64,000 nucleotides of DNA. Source: Pseudaeromonas aegiceratis. Its GTDB lineage: Bacteria > Pseudomonadota > Gammaproteobacteria > Enterobacterales > Aeromonadaceae. Positions within the stretch are counted from its first letter, which is position 1; every line of letters starts with the position of its first letter. Positions 18,266-29,375 of the stretch are shown piece by piece. The position numbers were made by a program, and so were the translations under genes. The notes beneath the pieces were generated by a model. That model searched no databases and was not told the origin of the DNA. It was given only the letters and a program-made list of their open reading frames with translations. The stretch spans positions 3,100,001 through 3,164,000 of the forward strand of contig NZ_CP158016.1 of assembly GCF_046254905.1 (NCBI RefSeq), given 5' to 3'.

Positions 18266-19288
18266 TCACAGCTGCCGGCGAAACTTCAACGGGCTCACAC
18301 CGGCGCACTGCTTGAAGAAGCGGGTCAGGGAGGATTGGGAGGCAAACCCCAGTTGATTGCTGATCACATCCAGACTGACCCCGGGCTCTTGCAATAGCTC
18401 GCAGGCCCGCTCAAACAAGACCTGCTGATGCAATTCGAGGAAGCTGCTGCCGGCGGCGGCCAGGCGCCGCTTGAGGGTCCAGGCCGGGATCTCCAGCCGG
18501 CGCGCCACGTCATCCAGCTCACAACGATCGCCGAATCGCTCGGCCGACCCATAAAACTGCTTGAGCAATGTTTGCACCTGGACGATCAGCGTCGACGGCT
18601 TGCCCGCCGCCAGCACCTCGGCGGAAGCGCGGCACCCCAGGGTGGCAAGATCCGGGTTGAAATAGCGAAACGGCGTCTGCAACAAGGGGGTACGGATATA
18701 CATGACACTGTGTGTGCGCTTGAGCCGACAGTCCAGGGCCAACCGATCCAGCAAGTCCCGCTCATAAGCCGGCGCCTTGCCACCGGATAGATCCAGGCGA
18801 ATGTCGGCCTGCTCGCCGGTGCCTTGCAGGTAATATTCCACCATGGACTTGAGGATCAGAAAGCCGCCCATGGGAATGAACAGGCTGTTCTGCAGCTGGG
18901 GGATGGGGGCCTGGTACTCGATCTCCACCTCCTGCTCCGTCACGCGCCGCAATTGCAAGGGACTGTTTGCCGTCATCCCATCCTTGGCCAAATTGGCCTT
19001 CAACCCGGACAACAGGCTACCGGCATTGAGTTCCGCCAAGGTTTGCAACGGCATCAGGCTCATCATGCCTTGCAACAAGCTCGCGGCATTGTGATAGGCC
19101 GCCAGGATATTCACCCCAACCTGTTCCGCCCGGTGGATCACCCCATAGAAGGCATCAGGGGAGACAGCCTCCACCCCCGGCATACCGTATTCAGGATAAA
19201 TCTCTCGGCGGATATCCTGCTGACTCAAGCCAGCCTGACTGGCCTGATGCAGAACACCGAGGGCAAATTTAATGGGAATCTGTTGCAT
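18266..19288 (-). CDS. AraC-family regulator with AraC_N/OruR-type sensor domain
   Basis: 340 residues. The N-terminal half matches the 'arabinose-binding domain of AraC' group found in OruR-like regulators (QAGLSQQDIRREIYPEYG near the start, QLQNSLFIPMGGFLILKSMV in the middle). The C-terminal AraC HTH (about 240-338) ends IISNQLGF-like ASQSSLTRFFKQCAGVSPLKF. The start at 19288 has GGGGAGA 6 nt upstream and is preferred to an ATG eight codons earlier. The effector and targets are unknown. The nitroreductase gene converges, and the esterase-Sel1 lipoprotein is divergent 350 bp away. Confidence 0.85.
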   Translation of the reverse strand: MQQIPIKFALGVLHQASQAGLSQQDIRREIYPEYGMPGVEAVSPDAFYGVIHRAEQVGVNILAAYHNAASLLQGMMSLMPLQTLAELNAGSLLSGLKANLAKDGMTANSPLQLRRVTEQEVEIEYQAPIPQLQNSLFIPMGGFLILKSMVEYYLQGTGEQADIRLDLSGGKAPAYERDLLDRLALDCRLKRTHSVMYIRTPLLQTPFRYFNPDLATLGCRASAEVLAAGKPSTLIVQVQTLLKQFYGSAERFGDRCELDDVARRLEIPAWTLKRRLAAAGSSFLELHQQVLFERACELLQEPGVSLDVISNQLGFASQSSLTRFFKQCAGVSPLKFRRQL

Positions 19289-19636
19289 ACCAATCTCCCC
19301 GCCAACCGACACGACGGCAACACCGGATTCTACGATCTGTCACGCAGACACTCTGAGACGTCCTACTCACCCCAGAAAAAAACTTGCCGAAATATCCGCT
19401 CGCGCCGCGCCATACGGCGCCAATGCCATCCGCATGGGACATGTCTGGCTACCGAGATCGACGTCTGTCACCCCTGCCATGTCGTCACGTTTCGCCAAAC
19501 TTTTAAACCTGACTTTACCCGCCTGCCCCTGTTGCGCCCTGCCGACATTGTGAACAATTAGAGGCCAGTGCCGCCCCGCTGTTATGGGCACAACTGCCCC
19601 GACGCTGAAAATAAGAAAACCCACAGGATACGCCCT
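19289..19636. other. divergent intergenic region between the AraC regulator and the esterase-Sel1 gene
   Basis: 348 bp with no supported gene. The stretch around 19490-19560 is less G+C-rich and is the likely promoter zone for one or both divergent genes. I did not find a clear operator or a good -35/-10 pair. Confidence 0.4.
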
Positions 19637-21295
19637 ATGCGCACCCCGCTTATTGCCAGCCTGCTGCTGGCCCTCACCGCCTGCGCCGGCCCCGCCGAGC
19701 CCATGTCCAAGCCGACCGCCAGCCGGTGGGATCACGCCTACGGCGGCGCCGACAAGAGCGCCGACCATCGGCTGCTCAGCCTGCGGGAGCAGATAGCCCC
19801 GCAGTTTCGCCAGCTGGACTACTACGACCCCACCACAGGCCGCAGCATGGCCTACAACCTCTACCTACCGCCCCATTACGACCCCAACACCGCCTACCCC
19901 CTGGTGCTCTTCATGGCCGATGCCAGCACCACGGGCAAGGGGGTGATGGCCCCCCTCAAGCAGGGTTACGGCGGCATCCTCTGGGCGACGCCCGAAAGCC
20001 AGGCCAAGCACCCCTGTATCGTGCTGGTACCCAGCTTCCAGGGTCCGGCCAACGCGGTGAACGACGACTGGCAGGTGTCTGAGGAAGTGGGCATGGCCTA
20101 CCGGCTGCTCAACCAGGTGGTGGCCCGCTACAACGCGGATCGTCAGCGCCTCTACACCACGGGCCAGTCCATGGGCGGCATGATCGCCTTCTACCTCAAC
20201 GCCACCCACCCGGATCTGTTTGCCGCCGCCCTGTTCGTCGGCAGCCAGTGGGACATCAAGGTGCTGGCCCCCCTGGCGAAGAAATCCTTCCTCTATGTGG
20301 TCTCCGCCGGGGATGACAAGGCCGCCGGCGGCATGGCCCAGGTGGGCAAGCTGCTGGATGAAAAGGGGGTCAACTACGGCCAGACCCAGTTCTCCGCCCG
20401 CCTGCCCCAGGCCCAGCAGGATGCCGCCACCCGGGCGCTGCTGGCGCAGGGGAAGGCCATCAACTTCATCCGCTTCGACAAGGACACGGTCGCCCCCGCC
20501 GGTACCGACAGTCCGGGTGCCGAGCACATGTACTCCTTCGATCACGCCTATCTGCTGACCCCGGCGCGGGACTGGCTGTTCCAGCAGCGCCTGACCCAAG
20601 GGGTGGGGGCACTCTACCAGCGGGGCCAGCAGGCGCAGGATCCCCAGACCGCGCTCTTCTACTACCGCCAGGCGGCACAGCAGGGTGACGGCCTGGCCGC
20701 CTATCGGCTGGCCCAGGCCTATGCCGAGGGCCGCGGCGTGCCCCAAGACATGACCCAGGCCCTGGCCTGGTACCAGCTGGCCATCGAGCGCCACATCCCC
20801 AACGCCATGCTGGATCTGGGCATCCGTTACCTCAAGGGCCAGGGCGTGCCCCAGGATTACAGCCCGGCACTGGATCTGTTCAGCGAGGCCTGGCAGCTGG
20901 GGGACATGAAGGCCGGCCGCTACCTGGGCATCCTCTACGAAGAGGGGCTGGGGGTGAAACCGGACTACCTGCTGGCCCAGGACTACTACCAGCAGGCCCA
21001 CGCCGCCGGCGACATCACAGCCGCCGCCCGCTTGGGCTGGCTGTATGAACGCGGCCTGGGAGTGCCCCAGAGCGACGCCGAGGCACTGCGCTGGTATCGC
21101 GCCGCCGCCCCCAGCCTCGATGAGGCCGCCCGCAACATACATCCCCGGGTGCTGGCCCTGGTGAAGCTGGGCCAGTTCTACGAGACAGGCCGCAGCGTGC
21201 CCACCGACCGCCAGCAGGCCCGCCGCTGGTATCAGCTCGCCGCCCAGGATCGGGATCCCACCGCCCTCGCCGCCCTGGCGCGCCTGGGGAGCTGA
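19637..21295 (+). CDS. lipoprotein with esterase domain fused to Sel1-like repeats
   Basis: 552 residues. The lipobox LTAC (Cys about residue 16) predicts a lipoprotein. Residues about 35-320 form an alpha/beta-hydrolase of the PHB-depolymerase/feruloyl-esterase type, with the nucleophile elbow TGQSMGG. A late SFDHAYL histidine may complete the triad. Residues about 330-550 hold five or six Sel1-like repeats (for example YRLAQAYAEGRGVPQDMTQA and MLDLGIRYLKGQGVPQDYS), which usually mediate protein contacts. The start at 19637 gives a proper signal peptide; the upstream frame does not. The fusion is uncommon. The substrate is unknown. Confidence 0.8.
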   Translation: MRTPLIASLLLALTACAGPAEPMSKPTASRWDHAYGGADKSADHRLLSLREQIAPQFRQLDYYDPTTGRSMAYNLYLPPHYDPNTAYPLVLFMADASTTGKGVMAPLKQGYGGILWATPESQAKHPCIVLVPSFQGPANAVNDDWQVSEEVGMAYRLLNQVVARYNADRQRLYTTGQSMGGMIAFYLNATHPDLFAAALFVGSQWDIKVLAPLAKKSFLYVVSAGDDKAAGGMAQVGKLLDEKGVNYGQTQFSARLPQAQQDAATRALLAQGKAINFIRFDKDTVAPAGTDSPGAEHMYSFDHAYLLTPARDWLFQQRLTQGVGALYQRGQQAQDPQTALFYYRQAAQQGDGLAAYRLAQAYAEGRGVPQDMTQALAWYQLAIERHIPNAMLDLGIRYLKGQGVPQDYSPALDLFSEAWQLGDMKAGRYLGILYEEGLGVKPDYLLAQDYYQQAHAAGDITAAARLGWLYERGLGVPQSDAEALRWYRAAAPSLDEAARNIHPRVLALVKLGQFYETGRSVPTDRQQARRWYQLAAQDRDPTALAALARLGS

Positions 21296-21394
21296 CGCCT
21301 GCCACAGCGGGGGCTGACGCGCTGTAATACCTGGAGCTGCCGCGCTGCCATATCTGGGGCTGCCGCCCCTGCCGGCCCGCTCCGGCACACCCGC

Positions 21395-21419
21395 CAAGGG
21401 GGCCTATTGGCCCCCTTTT
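21395..21419 (+). terminator. Rho-independent terminator after the esterase-Sel1 gene
   Basis: AAGGGGGCC-TATT-GGCCCCCTTTT: a 9-bp stem with a tetraloop and a short T-tract, about 100 bp after the stop codon. Confidence 0.85.
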
Positions 21420-22156
21420 GCTCTCTGCTCATCGAGTCTGCCTGGCAGCGCTGGCTGCCTATCGTCGCCGCACTAATTTGACCACGCTGCAAATGTGACC
21501 TACTTGGGCGCCAGCTGGCACAAATCCCAGTAGCATGGGGACTCACAAGGACGTGGCAGGCAAGCAGCGAGTTGGGAGCTGGAACCCAGGGGCGGTAGCC
21601 TGAGCGCGGGGTCGCGTTGCTTGACGCCGCTGGCGCGGGTTGTGGTCGCTTTGGCTATTTCTGGATTATCTGGGCCGTTCCGCCCTCCTCGGCAACGAGC
21701 CTTTAGCCACTCCCGCGGCACGGGGGCGTGCCAAGGGGGCTCGTGCCGCCCCCTTGGCGAACCCGGCACTCCCCAACTGTCCGGGCCTGCGGCTCCCCTC
21801 GTCGCCAGCGGGCAACCAAGGCCCGCCATCAACGTGTTCCAGACACGATGATGGCTGACTCGGCTTCCTGCCTCGTCGCCTGTTCCCCGCCGCCTCCTCA
21901 GCCGGACAGAGGGGAGACGGAGCCAATTAGCCGAACAGCCGTGCATAACGGAATAGCAGGTTTATTCGGCATGGGGTTATACGGGCGAAAATAGCATGGC
22001 TTTTATGCAAAAGATAATAGCGGCATAAACGGAGTCATATCCAGCCAATTACCGCAAGCATATAGCCACATATTGCGAAAAAAAATGATTCACATACGTG
22101 CAATTAATCTAATTACACTTACAGGAACTGCAACATAAAACATTAACGGTGGAAAC
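21420..22156. other. gene-free flank, G+C-rich then abruptly A+T-rich
   Basis: About 740 bp without a supportable gene. 21480-21950 is G+C-rich with palindromic blocks, for example CCAAGGGGG/CCCCCTTGG around 21729-21765. Open frames of up to 148 codons here are Arg/Pro/Gly-rich and read as non-coding. From about 21960 the composition switches to A+T-rich and stays so to the end of the next gene, marking an insertion boundary. No integrase, tRNA or clear direct repeat is seen at the switch. Confidence 0.55.
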
Positions 22157-23725
22157 ATGGGAATTAGATCAAATCTTGTCAATCTTGATGCAATGATAAA
22201 GCGCGAAGACTTTGCAACATCAGGAGAGGAATCATCATCTTTTGAAAATGTTTCAACAATATCATTGCGTGACTTCACAAAGGGTGGGCTTATTGGGCCC
22301 AGCCTCCGTAAACCTGATTTCCAAAGAGAAACAAATCACTGGTCTCCCGAACAAGTTGTATCTCTGATTGAATGCTTTATCAATGGAGACTTAATCCCAT
22401 CTGTTATTCTCTGGCAGTCGCCAACATATTTATTTGTCATTGATGGTGGCCATCGTTTAAGTGTTCTTCGTTCATGGATAGAGGACGACTATGGAGATGG
22501 TCACATTTCTCAAAGCTTCTTTGGCTATCAGATTAATAAAGAGCAAAAAAAGAATGCAGATAAAGTTAGAAGACTGATTAACAACAAAATAGGAAGTTGG
22601 AAGCAATTGTCGGCAAAAAGCGATGATGAAAACATTGACCCCGTAGAACGAAAAAAACTAAATGCGATCATAACAAGAGGCCTACCTATACAATGGGTAA
22701 AAGGTGATGCTGATAAAGCAGAAAGTTCTTTTTTTAAAATAAATACAAAAGGCACTCCACTTGATGATATCGAGGAGTTAATCCTTCGCAATAGAAAGAA
22801 GCCTCTTGCAATTGCATCTCGAGCAGTTATTAGGTCTGGGAAAGGTCATAGGTATTGGTCATCATTCACCGAAACAAATGCAGAGAAAATTGAAGAACTC
22901 TCAAAAAGTCTCCATTCAGCTCTCTTTGACCCAGAGATGCAGCGCCCAATTAAAACTCTAGATCTGCCTCTCGGTGGTCCAAAGAGTGTCCGTACAGCAA
23001 TTCAGGCTCTGATCGATCTTATGCTTGTTGCTAATCAGAACCAGCAAGGTCTACCAAAAAAGATTGAGGACACACCTGAAGATACAGACGGCACTGAGAC
23101 TATATCTGTTTTAAATAAGACCATTGCATTGGTTAAGCGAGTAACAGGCAACGATGGAGGCAGTCTTGGTTTGCATCCAGCGGTCTTTTTTTATGGGCCT
23201 TCTGGTCGTCATTCAGGCCCCATGTTTATGGGGACAATGATGTTGATTGGGCGAAAACTTGCCAACAACGACAAGGCTTTCTTCGCAAAATTTACATCGG
23301 TCCGACAGAAGCTAGAAGCCATACTCATTGAAAAGAAGGATTTAATTTCAACAATTCTTCAGAAGAATATAAGTTCAAAACGAGTCGAACGATACGCTCA
23401 ATTTCTTGATGAACTCATCAAACGCCTTGTAGAAAACAACACGCCTACAGAGCAAGAACTAGTGGCTCTAGCTGGACTAGATGGCAAGATTGTTATTGGA
23501 GTCGATGGGAACGCAGGTAAAGCTTTCTCAGATGATGCAAAGAGCGAAGTATTCATAACGGCAGCTCTTAAGTCATCCCTCAAGTGCTCTATTTGTAGCG
23601 GTTACTTAGACATGGATAAATCTGTATCTTATGATCATATCATTCGTGCTCGCGAAGGTGGCACAGGTACATCGGATAATTGCAGCCTTACACACCCATA
23701 CTGCAATCAGTCAGTTAAGAACTAA
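22157..23725 (+). CDS. DUF262 (ParB-like)-HNH nuclease protein, candidate stand-alone defence gene
   Basis: 522 residues in an A+T-rich stretch unlike its neighbours. The N-terminal DUF262 fold shows LRKPDFQRETNHWSPEQVVS-LIECFINGDLIPSVILW and IDGGHRLSVLRSW (D96-R100), a variant of the DGQQR NTPase motif. The middle is helical. The C-terminus is a zinc-type HNH: C477-x2-C480, D493-H494, N508, H513 and C516-N517. DUF262 with an HNH domain is the build of GmrSD/BrxU type IV restriction enzymes that cut modified phage DNA, but here the nuclease is a CxxC-type HNH rather than DUF1524. It stands alone, without a methylase or partner gene. The Shine-Dalgarno sequence (GGTGG) is weak. Confidence 0.75.
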   Translation: MGIRSNLVNLDAMIKREDFATSGEESSSFENVSTISLRDFTKGGLIGPSLRKPDFQRETNHWSPEQVVSLIECFINGDLIPSVILWQSPTYLFVIDGGHRLSVLRSWIEDDYGDGHISQSFFGYQINKEQKKNADKVRRLINNKIGSWKQLSAKSDDENIDPVERKKLNAIITRGLPIQWVKGDADKAESSFFKINTKGTPLDDIEELILRNRKKPLAIASRAVIRSGKGHRYWSSFTETNAEKIEELSKSLHSALFDPEMQRPIKTLDLPLGGPKSVRTAIQALIDLMLVANQNQQGLPKKIEDTPEDTDGTETISVLNKTIALVKRVTGNDGGSLGLHPAVFFYGPSGRHSGPMFMGTMMLIGRKLANNDKAFFAKFTSVRQKLEAILIEKKDLISTILQKNISSKRVERYAQFLDELIKRLVENNTPTEQELVALAGLDGKIVIGVDGNAGKAFSDDAKSEVFITAALKSSLKCSICSGYLDMDKSVSYDHIIRAREGGTGTSDNCSLTHPYCNQSVKN

Positions 23726-24292
23726 TTAATAATGTGTGCATTCCCTGTGGGCTCGTACTCAGCCCGCGTAGGGCGCAATAGCCAACGGCGTATTGCGCCG
23801 TCACCCTGATGTGACACCCTATGGTTCAAACACCATCCCAACAATTCGGCGTAATGCGCTGCGCTTATTACGCCCTACGAAAGACATCACCATATTGCTG
23901 ACAACATCCACCGCTCTACCGCCCTCGCCCGGGCCGAGCGGAGGGAGGCGTGCAGGGGATGGCCCGCAAGGATGCGGGTCAAGCCAGCGCCGGTCCAGGG
24001 ATGGGCCGTCGCTGGTGGCCCCGAAACAACGACCGGAGCGAGGAGTCTTCCCGGGCGCGGGCAAGGGGCCAGGGATTGCAAAGGGGCGGGCCAGCGCCCC
24101 TTTGCCCGCCCCGCCCAGCGGAGGTGAGAAAGGAACCCCAGTTCAAGAGGGCGGAATATCCCCAGCGGCACCGGATAAACACAGCCAAAAGCCACCCCAC
24201 CCTAACCCTCCCCTTGCCAGGGGAGGGAAAATGGCGGCGGAACCCACGCCCCCCAATCGCAATCAACCACAAGCCAGGCCCACGCCAAAAAC
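23726..24292. other. gene-free region downstream of the DUF262-HNH gene
   Basis: 567 bp. The first 150 bp hold two facing REP-like palindromes (annotated separately) and the small inverted repeats GTCAC/GTGAC and ATGGT/ACCAT between them. The rest is G+C-rich with purine tracts and self-complementary blocks (for example around 24086-24115). Open frames here have Arg/Pro/Ala-rich translations without a start context, so no gene is called. Confidence 0.55.
23768..23878. repeat. pair of REP-like palindromes in inverted orientation (BIME-like)
   Basis: A plus-strand unit at 23768-23799 reads GTAGGGCGCAATA, a 10-nt loop, then TATTGCGCC. A minus-strand unit at 23848-23878 reads GTAGGGCGTAAT, an 11-nt loop, then ATTACGCC. 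Both begin GTAGGGCG and form near-perfect stems, the layout of REP sequences arranged head to head and usually mobilised by RAYT transposases. No RAYT gene is present in the window. Confidence 0.65.
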
Positions 24293-24319
24293 AAAACGCC
24301 CTGCATTGCAGGGCGTTTT
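24293..24319 (-). terminator. bidirectional terminator downstream of ssb
   Basis: AAAACGCCCTGC-ATT-GCAGGGCGTTTT: a 12-bp perfect stem with A and T runs on either side. It ends the minus-strand ssb transcript and could also stop plus-strand readthrough. Confidence 0.9.
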
Positions 24320-24358
24320 CACCTCCAACTGAACCGTGCTCAGCCGAGCACCAGCCAA

Positions 24359-24940
24359 TCAGAACGGGATATCGTCATCGAAATCCATCGGCGGTTCGTT
24401 GTAGCTGGGCTGCTGGGGTTGCTGACCCTGGGGCTTGGGGGCGGCGGGGGCGCCGTAGCCGCCCTGCTGACCGTAGCCACCCTGAGCAGCCGGTTGCTGG
24501 GGCTGCTGGCCGTAGCCGCCCTGACCCTGTGCCGCCGGGGCCTGTTGCGGACGGCCCCAGTTGCCCTGACCGCCCTGCTGGGCCTGACCGCCACCGGCGC
24601 CGGGACGGCTGTCCAGCATCTGCATCTCGTTCACCACGATTTCTGTGGTGTAGCGCTTCTGGCCCTGTTGATCCTGCCATTCGCGGGTCTGCAGGCGGCC
24701 TTCCAGGTAGACCTTGGCCCCCTTCTTCAGGTATTCACCGGCGATCTCCGCCAGACGGCGGTAGAGGACGCAGCGGTGCCACTCGGTGCGCTCCTGCTGT
24801 TGACCCTGCTGGTCCTTCCAGCTTTCGGAGGTGGCGACCGTGATATTGGCCACCGCGTTGCCGTTGGGCATGTAACGGACTTCCGGATCCTGCCCCAGGT
24901 TACCGATCAGAATGACTTTGTTCACGCCACGACTGGCCAT
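24359..24940 (-). CDS. ssb: single-stranded DNA-binding protein
   Basis: 193 residues. The OB fold covers about 1-112, beginning MASRGVNKVILIGNLGQDPE, with WHRCVLYRRLAEIAGEYLKK. A Gly/Gln-rich disordered linker of about 70 residues (QQPQQPAAQGGYG-type repeats) follows, ending in the acidic tip MDFDDDIPF that recruits replication and repair partners. It coats ssDNA as a tetramer. It is divergent from uvrA across a shared LexA box, the same arrangement as in E. coli. Confidence 0.97.
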   Translation of the reverse strand: MASRGVNKVILIGNLGQDPEVRYMPNGNAVANITVATSESWKDQQGQQQERTEWHRCVLYRRLAEIAGEYLKKGAKVYLEGRLQTREWQDQQGQKRYTTEIVVNEMQMLDSRPGAGGGQAQQGGQGNWGRPQQAPAAQGQGGYGQQPQQPAAQGGYGQQGGYGAPAAPKPQGQQPQQPSYNEPPMDFDDDIPF

Positions 24941-25118
24941 AGCTTAGCTCCGCATCTTCTGCTGTCGGGCAGGCCCGACGGTTTTCGTAAAAGGGGCTCA
25001 TCTTACCAGCTCGTCGGCCCTTTGACATCCGTGCCGGTCACCCGGTCGGTCATGGACCCGCCACTGTGCAAGAGAGATCAAATTCTGTGGGTAGTAGAGC
25101 ATAGTTCCGGGGGCCGTA

Positions 25119-25138
25119 CACTGTCTATTCATCCAGTG
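25119..25138. promoter_or_regulatory. LexA (SOS) box shared by ssb and uvrA
   Basis: The palindromic CACTG-N10-CAGTG, reading CTGT-N8-CCAG, deviates at one base from the CTGT-N8-ACAG core. The central eight bases are nearly those of the E. coli ssb/uvrA SOS box. It sits 53 bp before uvrA, so both divergent genes are probably DNA-damage inducible. Confidence 0.75.
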
Positions 25139-25190
25139 GGCACTGTGCCATACTGGCGGCTTATTTGTTCGCCGGGATCGTCACAGCACC

Positions 25191-28022
<2,832 letters not shown>

Positions 28023-28035
28023 CCGGCCAGCAAAT

Positions 28036-28061
28036 CACGGCCTCCCCATCGGGAGGCCGTG
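28036..28061. terminator. hairpin between uvrA and a convergent small gene
   Basis: CACGGCCTCCC, a 4-nt loop, then GGGAGGCCGTG: an 11-bp stem. U-tracts are poor on both strands, so it is a weak or Rho-assisted bidirectional terminator between convergent genes. Confidence 0.6.
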
Positions 28062-28076
28062 CCACATCAGGACTGG

Positions 28077-28286
28077 CTAGAGACGACGGTCGCAGGGCGG
28101 TTCTTCCTCCTCGGCTGCGGCGGCCTGGGCATGGCGCAGGGCCACCAGGTGCAGCAACCCCATCACCACCCCCATCAGCAAGAGCCCAGGCAGTATGCCC
28201 CCCAGCTGCCACCACAAGAGCGCCAGGGCCAGCAGGGTGATAAGCCCGTAGGCCAGCAGGGCCTTGCAGACAGGCGTCAGCGTCAT
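28077..28286 (-). CDS. small two-helix membrane protein of unknown function
   Basis: 69 residues with two hydrophobic helices (LLAYGLITLLALALLWWQL and ILPGLLLMGVVMGLLHLVAL) and an acidic then basic tail (EEEEPPCDRRL). AGGAG lies 6 nt before the ATG, and the gene fills the gap between uvrA and sseA exactly, which supports it as real. No family is recognised. Confidence 0.6.
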   Translation of the reverse strand: MTLTPVCKALLAYGLITLLALALLWWQLGGILPGLLLMGVVMGLLHLVALRHAQAAAAEEEEPPCDRRL

Positions 28287-28456
28287 AATCCTCTCCTCAA
28301 TGCGGGATCAGCAAAAGAGCCCAGCCTAGGTCGCCCGCCGCGGCCGCGCTTGATGATTTGCGCCAATCGCTGCTCCGCCCCTCCCGACCATCCCCCTGCC
28401 ACAGCGAGGAGTGGTAGAGTAGGGCCAACCCACACTGTGATAGCAAGGAGCCACGG

Positions 28457-29305
28457 ATGCACAGCCTCACCCTCCCCACGCCCCTGGTCTCGGTAGCCTG
28501 GCTGGCCGACCACCTCCATCACCCGGATCTGCTGGTGCTGGACGCCCATATGGCGCCCCCCGGCAGTGCCGAGAGCGGCCCGGTACGGCAGATCCCTGGC
28601 GCCCGGCGCTTCGACTTCGACGGCGAGATCAAGGACGCCGCCAACCCCCTGCCCCATATGATGCCGAACCCGGCCCAGTTCGAGCGCCAGGTGCGGGCCT
28701 TGGGGGTCAACAACGATAGCCTTATCGTGGTCTACGACCGGCTGGGGATCTTCTCCGCCGCCCGGGGCTGGTGGATGTTCCGCGCCATGGGCCACACCCA
28801 GGTGGCGGTGCTGGATGGCGGTCTGCCCGCCTGGCAGGCGGCCGGTCATGCCGTGGCGGCACCCAGCCCCTACGCCGGCGCCACCGGGGACTTTGTCGCC
28901 GCCCATAGACCCGAGCTGTTCTGCGACGCCGATGCGGTGCAGCGAGTGCTCACTGACGGCAGCCGCCCCGTGCTGGATGCCCGGGGTGCCGAGCGCTTCG
29001 CCGGCCAGGCCGCCGAGCCACGGCCCGGGGTGCGGGCCGGCCACATGCCCGGCGCCGTGAACCTGCCGTTTGCCGATCTGCTGGAAAATGGCCGGATGAA
29101 GCCGGTGGCCGAGTTGCAGGCCCAGTTTGCCGCCCGGCTGGCGCCGGAGGCCAAGCCCGTGTTCAGCTGCGGCTCCGGCGTCACCGCCTGCATCCTGGCC
29201 CTGGGGGCCGAGCTGGCCGGTTGGCAGGGACTCACCGTCTACGACGGCTCCTGGAGCGAGTGGGGCGCCGATCTGGCCCGGCCCGTGGTGCGGGATCCGG
29301 CCTGA
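28457..29305 (+). CDS. sseA: 3-mercaptopyruvate sulfurtransferase
   Basis: 282 residues, two rhodanese domains (about 10-130 inactive, about 160-275 active). The catalytic loop is CGSGVTAC with C238, the CG[S/T]GV[T] signature that separates mercaptopyruvate from thiosulfate sulfurtransferases. It transfers sulfane sulfur from 3-mercaptopyruvate to thiols or cyanide. AAGGAG precedes the ATG with 6-nt spacing. It stands alone between a convergent small membrane-protein gene and a lipoprotein gene. Confidence 0.92.
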   Translation: MHSLTLPTPLVSVAWLADHLHHPDLLVLDAHMAPPGSAESGPVRQIPGARRFDFDGEIKDAANPLPHMMPNPAQFERQVRALGVNNDSLIVVYDRLGIFSAARGWWMFRAMGHTQVAVLDGGLPAWQAAGHAVAAPSPYAGATGDFVAAHRPELFCDADAVQRVLTDGSRPVLDARGAERFAGQAAEPRPGVRAGHMPGAVNLPFADLLENGRMKPVAELQAQFAARLAPEAKPVFSCGSGVTACILALGAELAGWQGLTVYDGSWSEWGADLARPVVRDPA

Positions 29306-29327
29306 TCAGCAACGACGGCTAAACTTG

Positions 29328-29362
29328 TGAGGTAACGCAGCGTACTCACGCTGGCTACCTCA
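29328..29362 (+). other. bipartite hairpin just upstream of the DUF4382 gene
   Basis: TGAGGTA/TACCTCA outer arms and CAGCGT/ACGCTG inner arms with an ACTC loop make a 35-nt stem with a small internal bulge. It ends 3 nt before AAGGAG of the next gene. There is no U-tract. It may be the 3' end of the sseA mRNA or a translational control element of the lipoprotein gene. Confidence 0.55.
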
Positions 29363-29375
29363 ACAAGGAGCCGTT

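Noticed and set aside
21500..21946. 148-codon minus-strand ORF
   Set aside because: Arg/Pro/Gly/Ser-rich translation without domain pattern, no Shine-Dalgarno sequence, and strong self-complementary DNA in the region; read as non-coding.
23793..24332. 179-codon plus-strand ORF and overlapping minus-strand ORFs downstream of the DUF262-HNH gene
   Set aside because: They run through the REP-like palindromes and G+C-rich tracts, have low-complexity Pro/Arg/Gly translations, and lack start signals.
28297..28479. 60-codon minus-strand ORF between the small membrane protein and sseA
   Set aside because: Lies across the sseA promoter region, with no Shine-Dalgarno sequence and no conserved pattern.
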